Below are positions 11,895 through 24,442 of a stretch of 64,000 nucleotides of DNA, one piece after another. The stretch comes from Cryptomeria japonica. Taxonomy: Eukaryota; Streptophyta; Pinopsida; Cupressales; Cupressaceae. The notes under the pieces were generated by a model. It was not told where the DNA came from and did not search any database. It worked only from the letters and a program-made list of their open reading frames with translations. Position 1 is the stretch's first letter. Each line of letters starts with the position of its first letter. Location of the stretch: contig NC_081413.1 of the NCBI RefSeq assembly GCF_030272615.1, forward strand, positions 160,206,849 to 160,270,848. The letters run 5' to 3'. The position numbers and the translations under genes were made by a program.

Positions 11895-13480
11895 CTCTTC
11901 CGGAGGGATAGAAACCCCCAATCTATCTCTCGGGTACTCAATTGATTCTTTGGATAAAGTTTTAGTGAAAATATCTGCAATCTACTCTTTGGTGTTCACA
12001 TAAACCAATCTAACTTCACTTTCTTCCACCTTCTCCTTTAGAAAGTTATACTTGATAGATATGTGCTTTGTTTTAGAATGAAATACTAGATTCTTTGATA
12101 TATCAATAGCAGTAGAGTTATCACAGTGAATAACTATCAGTGCATCACAATCGACCTTTATATCCTTCAACATTTGCTTCATCCATAAAACTTGTGTACA
12201 GTTAGTAGCAGCAACAACATACTCAGCTTCAATAATAGATAGAGAAGTACATGATTGTTTTTTGTTAATCCATGAAACCAACTTCTTTCCAAGAAAGAAA
12301 GATACACCGGAAATACTTTTCTAATCATCAACATCTCCAGCCCAATCAACATCTGTATATGCACATAAAGTGAAGTTATCATCCTTAGGGTACCATAAGC
12401 CATATTTTGATGTACCTTGCAGGTATCTAAAAATATTTTTCACCCCCATCTCATGATTTTCTCTAGGATCACTCTGAAATCTTGAAACAATACAAATATC
12501 ATTCATAATGTCAAGTCTACTTTGAGTCAAATAGAGCAGACTTCCAATCATATATTTGTATCATGTAGGATTTACCGTTACAAAAACATCTTTTCTGTCA
12601 ATTTCTCACTTGTAACCATAGGTTTACTTACCAGTTTAGAATCTCTCATACCAAATTTTTTCAACAATTCCTTAGCATATTTAGTTTGATAGATAAAAAT
12701 GCCTTTGTTAGTTTGAGTAATCTGCAAACCTAAGAAAAACTTCATCTCACCAATCATAGACATCTCAAATTCTTTCTCCATATTCTTATAAAATTCTAAG
12801 CATAATTTATCTTCACCTCCAAAAATAATGTCATCAACAAATACTTCAACAATCAGTATATCATCCTCAGTGATTTTATAATATAAATTATTGTCAACAC
12901 TTCCCTTAGTAAAACCAAGCTTCATAAGATATTTATCCAACCCTACATACCAAGCTCTAGGTGCTTGTTTTAGTCCATATAAAGCTTTCCTTAAGCTGCA
13001 AACCATATTAGTATCATCCGATAGTGAAAAATCATCAATTTGCTCAATATAAAATTCCTCATCAAGACTCTCATTCAAGGATTCACATTTAACATCCATC
13101 TGATAAACTTTATAGTTTTTGTAAGCAGCATAGGCAAGAAATAATCTTACAGCTTCAATCCTAGCTACCTATGCAAAGGTCTCCCCATAATCAATTCCTT
13201 TCTACTGAGACTATCATTTACAAACCAATCTAGCCTTATTCCTTATAAATTTACCATCCTCATTCAATTTATTCCTAAAAACCCATTTAGTTCCAATGAC
13301 ATTTTTATTTTTAGGCCGGGGAACCAAAGTCCATGTGTTATTTTTCTCAATCTGATCTAATTCTTCTTCCATATCTTTTAACCAATGTTCATCTTTACAT
13401 GCCTCAATTACTTATACCAGTTCAACTTATGAAATTAAATATACCTCATTAGTTGCTAGTCTTCTTCTTGTCATCACTCC
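11895..13480 (-). pseudogene. Element B reverse transcriptase and RNase H, degenerate
   Basis: The RT block (13099-12578) contains [19 protein letters not shown] and the catalytic box VFVDDIIFGG. Weaker RT N-terminal pieces extend to about 13480 in broken frames. RNase H follows (12551-11895): MIGSLLYLTQSRLDI, YTDVDWAGDVDD, then a stop, SWINKKQSC, EAEYVVAATNC, VIHCDNSTAIDISKN and KTKHISIKYNF, ending near GVSIPPEE. These are the standard copia RNase H signatures, with Asp, Glu and Asp visible. At least two stops and a gap at 12551-12578 break the frame. Confidence 0.88.
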
Positions 13481-13744
13481 ATTGTTCTTATCCCTAATGA
13501 TTTTGTCTTTAGAGTGTTTCAATCTCACATACCTAGGAGTCTTCTAACTCTCTGTTCCTCTTCCATGTTCTTCAGCTACTGTAGAATTCTCTGATGTTGC
13601 CAGAGTAACTGATTCAACTGTTTGTTCTGGTAAAGGTGCTACCAGTTTAGATATAATTATTTCAACTACCGATTCCATCTCATAAACTCTAATTTGACTT
13701 TTGCTCAGCTCATCTACTTTGACATTAGCACTCTCCACAATTCT

Positions 13745-14560
13745 CTACAATCTCTTGTTATAACATCTATATGCTTTTCTTTCATTAGAATAACCAAGAA
13801 ATATGCCTTCATCAAATCTAGGATCAAATTTACCAATAGTATCATCTCTCCTGATATAACATTCACTACCAAAATTTTTGAAATACTTAACTGTAGGTGT
13901 ATTGTCAAACCATAATTCATAAGGTGTCTTACTAGTTTCTCCTTTAGTATGAACTTTGTTGAATGTATAAACCGATGTACTCACTACTTCTCTCCAGTAG
14001 ATATGAAGTAGATTAGCTTTCATCATCATAGTTCTAGTAGTATACAAGATAGTTTTGTTCTTCCTTTCCACAACTCCATTCTGCTGAGGTATTTGGGGAG
14101 CAGAAAATTGTCTTCTTATACCATGCTTATCACAATAGTTATTATACTCACCAGATATGAATTCTCCACCATGATCTAATCTCAAAAATTTAATCTTCAA
14201 TCTTATCTCAATTTCCACTTTAGCCTTAAATATTTTAAACTTTCCAAATGCTTCATATTTTTCTCTCAAAAAAGTAACCCACATCATTCTAGAATAATCA
14301 TCAATGATTAGCATTAAATATCTATCACCATGAAATTTTTTAACTCTAGCAGGGCCACACAAATAAGTATGAATAATATCAAGAACATCATTTTATTTAT
14401 CTTGTATACTCCTAAAAGAGTTCCTAATCTATTTACCCATTTGACATTCTTTACATATTAGATTATAGGCTTCATAATCTTAGGTATATCCCTAACTGCC
14501 TTACTTGAGCTGATCTTTACAATGCAATCAAAATTCACATGACACAACCTTTTATTCCAT
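13745..14560 (-). pseudogene. Element B integrase
   Basis: The longest open piece (14362-13745) carries LMLIIDDYSRMMWVTFLREK, then FLRLDHGGEFISGEY (second catalytic Asp) and QQNGVVERKNKTIL (catalytic Glu). It ends in the copia C-terminal signature FGSECYIRRDD...DEGIFLGYS. Just upstream, in HTYLCGP, the family has HTDLCGP, so the first catalytic Asp is now Tyr. The zinc-binding N-terminus lies upstream to about 14560 in broken frames. Confidence 0.88.
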
Positions 14561-14634
14561 ACCCAACTCTCATCAATCTATGTAATCAAACATGGTTTCT
14601 CATTGGAGTTCAAATGAAAGATATTTCCTTTTGT

Positions 14635-16034
14635 CTATGTACTAGTTGCAATCTCCAAGCTAGATCTATTAATGATTTTGCATTTTCCATCCTTGAACTG
14701 TAATTGAAATCCCTTATCTACCAACTGTCCTACACTGTAAAGATTATACTTCAAACCTTCAACATAATAAACATTGTCAGTATTGTTCTTACCATCCAAT
14801 GATATAGTTCCTTTTCCTTTGATCATACATGCCTTGTCATCTCCAAATCTAACTAGTCCACCATCAAATTCTTGCAAAGATATAAACTTCCCTTTGACTC
14901 CAATCATATGATGTGAACAACCACTATCAATTACCCATTCATCCTTGTCCTCAATTTTAGCATTAAGTGCCTTCTCTTCCAGTACATCCAGTGTCAGATC
15001 ATCTTCCTTGATAGTCAAGAATACCCATTCTTTCCCATTGTCGAATCCACTAGCAGAGTCTTCTATCAGTTCATCATCTAAATCAGTAATTCCTTCCTCA
15101 TCCACTACGTAGCATGATTCGTCTCTATTTTTTTTTTGAATCTATACTTTTTTTGATATCCAGGGTTAGGCTTAAATGATCTTTTAACTCTTTTTTCAAA
15201 TCTTGAATTCCTTATAGGACATCTAGATGCAAAATGACCAATCTTATTACATGCAAAACATTAAAAAGATGTTTTTCCTTCATACTTACTTCCTACCAGT
15301 CCTTTCGGTACTCTTCTAGAAAATAGTTCTTCAAGTTGCTCAAACTCATCTTCTCTCTTCATATCTTCTAACTCTTTTGCATATAAAGCCTTCCAATCTT
15401 GCTTACCGGTTGCAGATGTAGATGCATGAAAAGAAGGTTCAATCTTCACAGCTCCAAAAGGTCCAAATTCCTCAAGCTCAAAAGAAGATAGTTTCCCAAC
15501 CAAGGTATATCTATTGATAGATGTATTAGCCATTATTCTCAATTCTTTGATAGTAGTAGCCTTCATTTTGTAAGCCGGTGGTAGGAAATCTCAAGACTTT
15601 AGAAACAATTTCATCTTCTCTCAGAGTTCCACTACAACATTGAATTCCCATAACAAACTCATTTACCCTTTCCATGAATGCAATAATCCTTTCATCTTCT
15701 TCCATCTCTAGGCTCTCATATCTCACCCGGTAACCATCAAGTTTAGCAATCTTCACTGTAGGGTCACCTTCAGTAAGAGTCTCCAACTTATCCCATATAT
15801 CCTTTCCAGATGATTTGTTAGTTAATCTCATTATTTGCAGATCAGAAAGTGCACACAAGAGGGCTTCTCTTTCTCTACAATCATTCTCAATCTCCTTGTC
15901 CAGGTTTATTGGAGGAGAATTTCTAGATCTTGGATTATAGGGTGTGACATCATTTTGTGTGATCTCCCAAATCTCCTTACCAAGACATCTTAGATGAGTC
16001 TCCATTTGAATCTTCCATACTATGTAATCTATTC
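14635..16034 (-). pseudogene. Element B gag (main part) and protease
   Basis: Gag runs from 16034, where it is cut by element G, down to about 15180. It contains VWKIQMETHLRCLGKEIWEI, IWDKLETLTEGDPTVKIAKL and a zinc knuckle near 15262-15230 that is preceded by a stop. The protease (15105-14635) keeps the active site WVIDSGCSHHM and ends with YYVEGLKYNLYSVGQLVDKG. A frameshift near 15580 and the knuckle stop break the gag. The missing N-terminus is found at 40778-40855 on the other side of G. Confidence 0.9.
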
Positions 16035-18899
16035 TATAGAACCCCTCCCCGATCAAGCTCTGGCTAACTCAGTTGACCATGGTTGACCTTACTAATAAAT
16101 GCTATAATTCAATAGGATGGGCTATGTTAGATAGATAGATTGGTGAGAAAATTAATTGAACCAGGTTACAGAATCATTTAACCTTGGGGTGTACATTTTG
16201 ATGTGTTATGGATACATAACTTTATATGATTCTAGAATAGAATAACTTTGAGATAATGTATGTCATTATTGGATTTGCAGGACTTTACTATGATGATAGA
16301 AATAGGAGGCATGTCTTATGTGTGGATTAAAATTATGAGGATTTTGATAATTACTTATGTGGATTTATTTTGATATAAGATATATTGATTTTATTTAATG
16401 TCAATTGTATGCAGAGTGTTTGATGTGTATTCTTATTCACGTGTTTAATTTTATAGGAGGTTCTTTGGAATTACTAATGTGTAATTGAGATGCCCAGGAA
16501 AATTATCCATGTGACCATGGAAATACTATGGAGAACCAAACCTAGACCTATGTACGTTCGTAAAGCTAGGGGTTGTCTATTTGGAGAGACAATGCCCCGT
16601 ATGTATCGTATTTTATTTGTAATAGTAAATGATGCATGTGTGTTAAATTTTATTTATTGATTTATATAAATCCAACAAGAGACAATTTCCATGTGTAATT
16701 TTGTAAGGTATTTTATTGTGTCACTTGACACATGTGTTGATTTATGTCTTGATTTTTGACTCGTCTCTTGGAGGGAGTTGTTTCAACCATATCTTTTTCA
16801 AACATTTGAATGTGTTTCTAAATTTTCCTTGGGTAGAGAATCTTTGGAGTGGTCAACTCAAGTTTGATCTGAAAATAAACTTTAGATGGGTTTATAAGGG
16901 GTCAAATGGACTCCTAGGGGTAGTTTAAAGGTGTTTCCTAAAGTCCATAAGGTATACCTATGGGTTAGGAGTATTTTTTAGGCATGTGTCTACTCCCATG
17001 TGACTGTTTAGTCACCTCAAAAAGTGGGTTTCCTAAGGTGAGCGAAAATTGAAATTAGAAGGTGCCATCTAGGTTAGATAACCTTCCTTTTGATGAGAGA
17101 TCCTTTTCCACTTTTTCTTGCTTTTTCCTTTTTCAATTTTAGAAACCTGTGAGAACTCTCACTGAGGTCTTTTTAGGAAAGAATGAGAGATTTTGTGGGT
17201 AATCACCCACTCTCCATTTTTGGAGATCATGCAATTTTGAAAAATAGAGTTTTTGGGATAGAATTTTGGCTAAGTGTAGAAGGAAGATTGGTGGATTTGG
17301 GTTGCTCATCCTCAACCTAGTTCTAGCAAACCTTTGGGCAGATTGAATGTTGGTTCATCTTCTTCTTTTGTTTCATTTTAAGTTGCATGTTTATGTTGGA
17401 AATATTGTTTGAATGAAAAAGTTGTTGTCTTGTATTTTCTTTTGTAAAAAAATTATTATGCGTCCTTTCTTTTATTCTTTTGTGCATTTCCTGTTATTTG
17501 GGAGTAACTAAGGCCTTCTACTCTTGGGAGAGTAGGATGGTCATGCGGGTGGTAGGATTTTGACAACCCTCGAGTGAGAGACTCTCATTTGAGAGCGAAC
17601 TCAAGGGGTGTATATGTGACCCTTGTTGCATGGCCTGGTTTATGCATTTGGGGGTCATAAGGGGAGAATGTATGGCTTGAATGCCTTGGGGGGCATAAGG
17701 ATGTGGGGGTTAATGAATTTGTGATATATCTCTATTTGCCATGAGGTGGCTTGTGATCTACCATTCTTGCAGTCTCTTCAGGGTATTTGGTCCACTACCA
17801 CCCATGTAAAATCATCACATTTTGTGATGAAGTGTAGCCTTGGTTGGGAAAGTGTTGTTGAGTGTTTCTCCCTTGCTTGTTGTGTTTGCATGTCTGTAAC
17901 CTGTCTAGGGCTTGGTTCTCCAAGCTCGGGGGTGGCTTCTAGTAAGCCTAGGCTAGGAGGTGAGCACTCCATGGTCAAGCCCTATGATTTATTTGCAGGT
18001 TGCTTGGAAATGAAAGAAAAAGTCAAGCTAGGAGTTGTTGTTTTTACTTGGTTTGCAGAAAAAGAATAAGAAAAGGGATGCTATATTTCTAGTTGTAGGA
18101 ATGTAAATAAAAAGTTGCATGTTGTATTTAACTTAAAATGAAAATTTATCTATTTTATTTAAAGTCCTCATTTAATAAAAATGAGAGACTAGTTGGGTAT
18201 ATCACCCATTTGTATTGTTGGCTATATTGTATTTTAAACACACTTTAAAGAAATGCATTATTTTTATTAAGTATTATTTTGTTGCAAAAATGATATGGTT
18301 ATCTTGGATTAAGTTCTCTATAGTTACTGAAATACTATTTGTAGTATGCATGTTAGTTTTGAAAATAAAGATTCATTTTATCTCCTTATGCATATTGGAA
18401 AAAAAATTGAAAATGAGTAAAGTAGAAAGTTTGCATGTTAGTAAAAGGAAATTTTGTATTTAGTTCTAATTATTTATTTCCAAATACATAGCATGGTTTA
18501 ATAAATTTAGCATGCATATCTCTAAGATTTATTTCAATGATTTCTAGTCTAATATAGTTGCTTCTTAAATTTATTTAATTCTGTCATTTTACTTAATTGC
18601 AGAAACTAAATCTAGGGTTAATTAGTCTATTTGTAATTTTAGCTACATGTTATTTAAAAAAAAAAAGAGAAGATACATTGTTTTAAATCTGAAAATTTTA
18701 AATAAATTTGTCTATAAGTTATCCAAGAAATGATCCTGATAAAACAAAAATAAATAAATAAACTTGCTATTTTTTTTTACTGTCATTATTTTGTTAATAT
18801 CCTGCAAGTTGGTTTCAAAAAAATATATGTATATTTACATATTAAATCGTGCCCTAAATATCAAAAGTATATTTAAAAATATCAAATATATAAATATAC

Positions 18900-18911
18900 T
18901 TTTGAAGGTAA

Positions 18912-18943
<32 letters not shown>

Positions 18944-19036
18944 ATTATATGCATAAATATATAAATAATATATATATATATTATATACATATATATATAT
19001 ATATATATACACTTATATACATATATACCTATATAC

Positions 19037-19081
<45 letters not shown>

Positions 19082-19082
19082 A
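18900..19082. repeat. AT/TG microsatellites in the G 5' LTR
   Basis: Alternating TA runs with a short (TG)n tract at about 18928-18944. The partner LTR has only a short TA run near 39115-39135, so this region expanded or was lost in one LTR after insertion. Confidence 0.85.
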
Positions 19083-19124
19083 AATATAAAATTAAATTGT
19101 AAAAAAAATTTAAATAACAAAAAA

Positions 19125-19500
19125 AGGACTCGGCCCCTGTGGAACCCTCGCAGGGCAGCCCCCCTGCACAGTGGGCGATGACCCCCAGCGATAACCGCAA
19201 CCTCCACTGTGGGCCACAACCCACAATTGGGAGGCTTCGACCCCCACTATGGGAGGCCCCCCATAGCGACAGCGCAGTCAGGCTGCAGGTTGCGCCTCAC
19301 AGTGGCAGCCAAGGCCGCCTCTGTGGGACACGACCCATAGCACGGCTGCGGCCGTCCCTGTGGGGAGCCTCCCCACATGGATTCCTCTCCCCTCCTTCGG
19401 CACCACTGCCACTTGCAAGCAAAACCCTACACCATGCCTTCGGCCTCCTCCCTACAACAAAAAAAATATGAAACCCTAACCCGGTTTGGGTTAGGGTATT
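19125..19500 (+). repeat. GC-rich island and perfect 10-bp hairpin in the G LTR
   Basis: A block of about 350 bp is sharply richer in GC than its AT-rich surroundings and repeats words such as CACAGTG, CACTGTG and CCCATAG. At 19473-19497 it ends with ACCCTAACCC, a GGTTT loop, and GGGTTAGGGT, a perfect 10-bp stem. The partner LTR has the same structure near 39516 with one C-to-T change. The island yields spurious open frames on both strands. Confidence 0.75.
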
Positions 19501-20732
19501 TTGAAATTATGAAAGGAATAAAAGAAAATGGTTTGAAGGGCATTTTATAATATTTTTAATTAGGTTTCATGGGTATCTTTGTAATAATGTTATATATATA
19601 TATATATATAGATAGTTAAGAATATGAATGTATACATCAAACTTAGTTTAATTATTTTATTTAATCATTCATATTGTTTGAACATTTAAATGTGATGTTT
19701 TAAATCTTAAATTATTTTGGGGTTTAATTTTCTAGGAAATTATAATGACTTTGTAAGATTTTTGGCCATAGGATATTAATTTTAGTCCACCTAAATTTAG
19801 GGTATTCTAGACTAAATTTAATAGGGCAATTTACATTATGAAATTTAATTGACCCTTTAGTCAAATTACTTTAACTACATTTTAATTATTGTTAGAATAA
19901 ATCATGGGATTTAAAAATCCAATTGCTAGAGTTAATTTAATTAATTTGTACAATAATTAAAAAGATTAATTGAGATTAATAAATATCTCTTGTAAATAAA
20001 TTTGGGGGTTTTTGCTTAAATGAATTTATTTATTTATTAAATGGTGAGATAATTATAATTTCCTTGGAAGAGGATTTCATGGTGGAATTATATATATTCA
20101 AAAATAAGTCCAAGTCCTTGGTCTTGCGAACTCATTTGGCCTAGATGGAATCTTATACTAAATAAAGCAATTAACATTTTAACATTTGACACTTCAATTT
20201 TCAATTGCTCGATTAATTAATATTATTACGTTAAAATCATACTAACAATTAATTTATAGATGCAAGATTTAGTCAAGTTATAAAGGAAGGATGTATTATC
20301 ACAGATGGAGGAAACTTGTTAGGAGATAAATAATTATTATTGAATCAAGTTATTATATTAATGCCTATTTAGTAGGAGTCGATCTAATTAAGAATTATAA
20401 TTTGCAACTGTAATAAAAGGGACATTCGATGTGAATTTATTATTGTCCTCATAAAATCAGTTTGTTCCGTTTGATTATAGGAGTTATCGTAATTTGATAT
20501 GTTAGGAATATCCTAACTTTGTCGTCTAGGAGTTTTATAGAAACCTAAGGCTTCTAGATAAATTTGTGCTAATCATCGCTCATGCTAGAAAAATGTTTCA
20601 TTATAATTTAAGATTCTGCTTGGAACAACCTGTTAAGTTGTCACATCTAATTAAGCATAGGTTGCATATAATTAAGTGTTTCAAAAAAAATTGTTGTGTG
20701 TGTTTTTGCCCAAAAGTTTGGGCGTGACATTT

Positions 20733-20744
20733 TGGTATCAGAGC
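20733..20744 (+). other. Primer-binding site of element G
   Basis: TGGTATCAGAGC, three bases after the LTR end, is the full plant initiator tRNA-Met primer-binding site and fixes the plus orientation of the element. Confidence 0.92.
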
Positions 20745-21487
20745 CCTAGGTTCATACACTGGTGAACATGGGCTACATTCATAACCTAGTTGAACTAAAC
20801 TATGGCTTCGAAGTATAACACCTAGGTGGAAACTTGTGAAATAACAAAGTGAAAAATAAGTGAAAATTCTTCTAAATCAATAGATCAACATATATCAATT
20901 CAAGGGGTTCCAAGGGTCACTAAAAGCCCTAAAATTTGAAACTAATTAGTCATAATGTTTATGGCATAATAAGACCCCAAAGGCTACAAACATTATAAAA
21001 TTATAAATATTCTCAGTATTTAATAAACAAAATTTAGATCTTTAGTACTTATAAGATTACCATTCAATTGGAACCCAAATGTAATTATTGCCCTAATCAA
21101 TTCTAGTATGAGGAGTTAATTCTACAATAAAATACCTCTGATGGTAACTAAGAGAATATCATCCATTGAGGTATGTTCTTGACTTGGCAAGTCAAGCAAG
21201 CTAGTTAGACATAAGATGAAGGCACAATAAACAAGATAATTGAGATAGCGACAACTCAAGTTAATTTTTTTTAAGCTATGCAAAAATTTTGGTGGTTCAA
21301 GGACCACGACCACCATTTGAGACAACAATGAAGAAGAGTTAATAGGTACCCTTGCAAATATTAGAAAGAAGCATTAACCTATCCTAATGAATAGGTGCCC
21401 TAAGCATGTGGTCAGGCTAGGTTGCTTATTAAGAGCATTCGTAAGACAATCCTAGTAGGAACATAGAGAAGCTAGAGTTGTATAACC
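20745..21487 (+). other. Element G interior, left part: no recognisable gene
   Basis: AT-rich leader-like DNA. A short open stub from the ATG near 20801 (MASKYNT) soon meets a stop. I see no gag motif. It ends where element C is inserted; CTGAA at 21488-21492 is the left target duplication. Confidence 0.7.
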
Positions 21488-22196
21488 CTGAATGTAAAGT
21501 TCTGATGCCTATAGCTAACAAGATGAGAGAGGGGGTGAATCATACAAACTTAATCTTCCAAGAAATCAATATATTCAACCTCGGTAACTTATACTTCAGC
21601 AATATAACCAAAAACTGCTAAACACGCAAACTCATAAACACATAATCATCATAACACATATAACATCAGATTTAATGTGGAAATCCAAATAGGAAAAAAC
21701 CACTGTGGGAATTCAGACCCACTAAGAAATATACTCTTCTAGAGTATGCTCGGTTAAAAACTATAATGCCCTGCTAGGAAACCCCTAAGGGTTTAAGTTA
21801 AAAACACCCAAATAGAGTGTAAATATATATTTTTTATAATAATAATTAAGAGAGTTAATATTAGTTACAACATTAAGATAATTAGGAATCATCTAAGACT
21901 TAGATAACACAGCGGAAGGCTAAACGAACCTAAGGAGTTTCCCAATGCGAGTACGTACCTTACACCTAACTCAACTTGCGTCAATTGATCCAATAAGATG
22001 GATAACTTAATTACGAGATAATGCATAAAACATGGTCATATGTATGTTCAATGAATTGACGTCTTAGAATTTTAGGAAGCATTCATTTATTTTAGGTGGA
22101 TAGGAGGCCATCGTGAGGTTATTTACCCAGTGCACCTTAAAACATAATTAATTTAAGAGGCCTCCCTTAAGGTTCAATGCGATTAATATACCAAAG

Positions 22197-22900
22197 TTCA
22201 TTCATTTGGTTTTAGGATAACCACCCACATTTGATATCTTTCTTTAATATTAAAAGTATGGCTAATAAGATGAGATTCGTTCATTAAGGATTAAACTTCC
22301 ATTAATAGAGTGAGGTTCATTCATTTGAATTCAAGCATAACCAACTAATGAGTCGTAGTTCTTTTATGGAGGATAGAATGCAAGTAGCCATAGAGTTCTT
22401 CCATTGAAGTTTAATAATGCTAATATATGGACTCGATTCATTAAGGTGGGTATGTATTAGGACCCATGAGTTCATCCCTTTAATTAAAATATAGGTAGCA
22501 AGATGATATTCATTATTACAGGATTAAAACATATGTTCGTAGTGACGTTCATCCATTAGAATTATAATACAACTAACTTAATGTGTGTCACTCTTTTTAG
22601 TTACAATAAAGTTAATATGAAGAGATGCATTTTCTAAGATTAAGATATAAACAACTAATTGAATCCTTCCCCTTTCAGTTCAAATTTAGCTAATCATAAA
22701 GAATTTCATTTAATAGGGTTATAATATGGATAACTAGTTGAGTTCACCCAATTATCAAGTTAATTTTGTAAGGATTATTTGTTAAGATTAAACATAAATA
22801 ACTAAATAAATTCATCAAATATAGTGAAGTAATATTAACATGGCGATACTCATTTAAGAAGATAAGAAGTAAATACCTTTATGATGTTCATCCTTTAGAT
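22197..22900 (-). repeat. Degenerate tandem array, ~40-bp period, in LTR I
   Basis: About 18 diverged units each start with a TTCAT(T/C)-type word and end with a TAAC-AA-TGA-type word, for example TTCATTCATTTGAATTCAAG, TTCATCCATTAGAATTATAA and TTCATTTAATAGGGTTATAA. Spacing is about 34-43 bp. The units are too diverged to be recent. Confidence 0.6.
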
Positions 22901-23995
22901 TTTAACTTAGGAATTATGACATTATTTCTAACTTTGTTACCCATTCACATTTGTTCAATTTACCAACTTATATCAAGCTAAAACAATAAGGGTAACCTAG
23001 CGATATTCATTCCACTATTACTTCTTTTATTTAACATAAACCAAATACTTTTCCATAATCATGAATTACAATGTTTTATGAACCTAATTACTACATTTAT
23101 CAAGATGTCTAATTTTATGCACTTTGATTTAGCTTCATTAAATTCCCATCATACTCTTATGAAAATCAACCATACATGATAACTTATAAATGAAATAAAG
23201 AAACAAGGCATCACATAACACGGATATGATCTCGGAGTTCACCCCTAAAGGGCTACATCTCTGGGTCTGCTCAATTGCAAGACCCCTCCGACATTCAATA
23301 TAGTTAGGAATACATAATTACATGTCTTTTACATCTTTGCCACTTAGGCGAACACAACCAGTATACAAATGACCACTTTGGTCCATAAATCCTAATTGAC
23401 TTCCACGTAGAGGCAGGACCAACTGAGCATGCTAAAAGGAAGTACAAGGTCCAATGCCCAACAGTACTCTATTTAGAGACCTAAGACTTTACAGGTGCCC
23501 CAACTTCAACACGATAGGGTCCAAACAAATACATCAAGGTTTGCCACCACTTTAAACAAGGCAAATACAGAATTTAAACTTACAACAATTTTCTTTTTAA
23601 ATCGATACATTATCAAACTTTCATTCATTCTGCTAGCATATCGTTGAAGTAATAACAAAATATACGAAGATAAATTTAGATTCATATTCCATACACTCCA
23701 ATACTTTAGTATTTCATTCCTAAAAAAAAACTCCCGGTTGTTCTTTATCATTCAAAACGAAAGACAATACATATTCTAGAAAAACTTATTAAAATGTATT
23801 ACCAAACGTTAACAAAAGTATATTATTTCAAAGATCTTCAAATAAAGACAATATTTAATCTCTTTTCCAAAGATTACTTGCCTATTGGAATTGGTTCCAA
23901 AATTAAATGTTAACTAATATAAATTTAATAATCCATGATTAATGAATTTTTTTTAATTAATCAACAAATTTAAATATACGCAAACTTCGTATTTA

Positions 23996-23997
<2 letters not shown>

Positions 23998-24042
<45 letters not shown>
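23998..24042. repeat. (TA)n microsatellite in LTR I
   Basis: An uninterrupted TA run of about 45 bp. Confidence 0.95.
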
Positions 24043-24046
<4 letters not shown>

Positions 24047-24244
24047 TAATATTTAGCAATTAAAATCTAATTTCAAATAAAATAGATCTTTCTACAAATA
24101 TATTACAAACTTCTTTTATTCATACCCCATGGCATTTTTCTTTCATTTTATAAATGTCAATATTATTTATTTATTTATTTTTTAAATATATAAAAAAAAT
24201 AAAACAAACTTTGTTTTATTTGTAAACCCTAGCCTATGACGCAG

Positions 24245-24442
24245 GTCCCTACGGCCCACAGTGTGGTCGCAGGTCTTGCGCAACCATACTGTGGTCGCAG
24301 GTTCCCTACGGCCCATAGTGTGGACGCAGGTCCTGCGAAACCACACTGTGGTCACAGGATCCCTGCGGCCCACAGTGTGGACGCAGGTCCCCTGCGGCCC
24401 ATGTTGTGGATGCAGGTCTTGTGGACCACAATGTGGTAGCAG
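24245..24442. repeat. Minisatellite in LTR I: seven units of 27-29 bp
   Basis: Seven head-to-tail units each begin GTCC/GTCT/GATC and end GTGG(T/A)(C/A)GCAG or a close variant, with a CACAGTGTGG or CATACTGTGG core. Unit lengths in order are 28, 28, 29, 28, 29, 29 and 27. A partial unit ends at 24244. The GC-rich, stop-poor repeat yields several overlapping open frames on both strands, which I do not regard as genes. Confidence 0.85.

Larger units (their letters stand above)
16035..20729 (+). repeat. 5' LTR of element G (4695 bp)
   Basis: It starts TATAGAACCCC, where the other copy has TGTAGAGCCCC (two G-to-A changes), and ends GGGCGTGACA. It matches 36382-40777 over its length with about 2-5% differences by window. 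It is about 300 bp longer, mainly from an AT/TG microsatellite expansion and indel at about 18770-19090. Open frames of 60-110 codons (for example 17746-18069) recur in the partner LTR. They resemble no protein I know and are probably chance. Confidence 0.93.

Noticed and set aside
17746-18069. A 107-codon open frame repeated at 38089-38412, apparently conserved
   Set aside because: The two copies are in the two LTRs of element G, so identity reflects LTR duplication, not selection. No domain recognised.
18835-19224. A 129-codon minus-strand open frame rich in Tyr and Ile
   Set aside because: Translation of TA/TG microsatellite.
19139-19471. Open frame of 110 codons in the G LTR
   Set aside because: GC-island artefact; the partner LTR does not keep the same frame.
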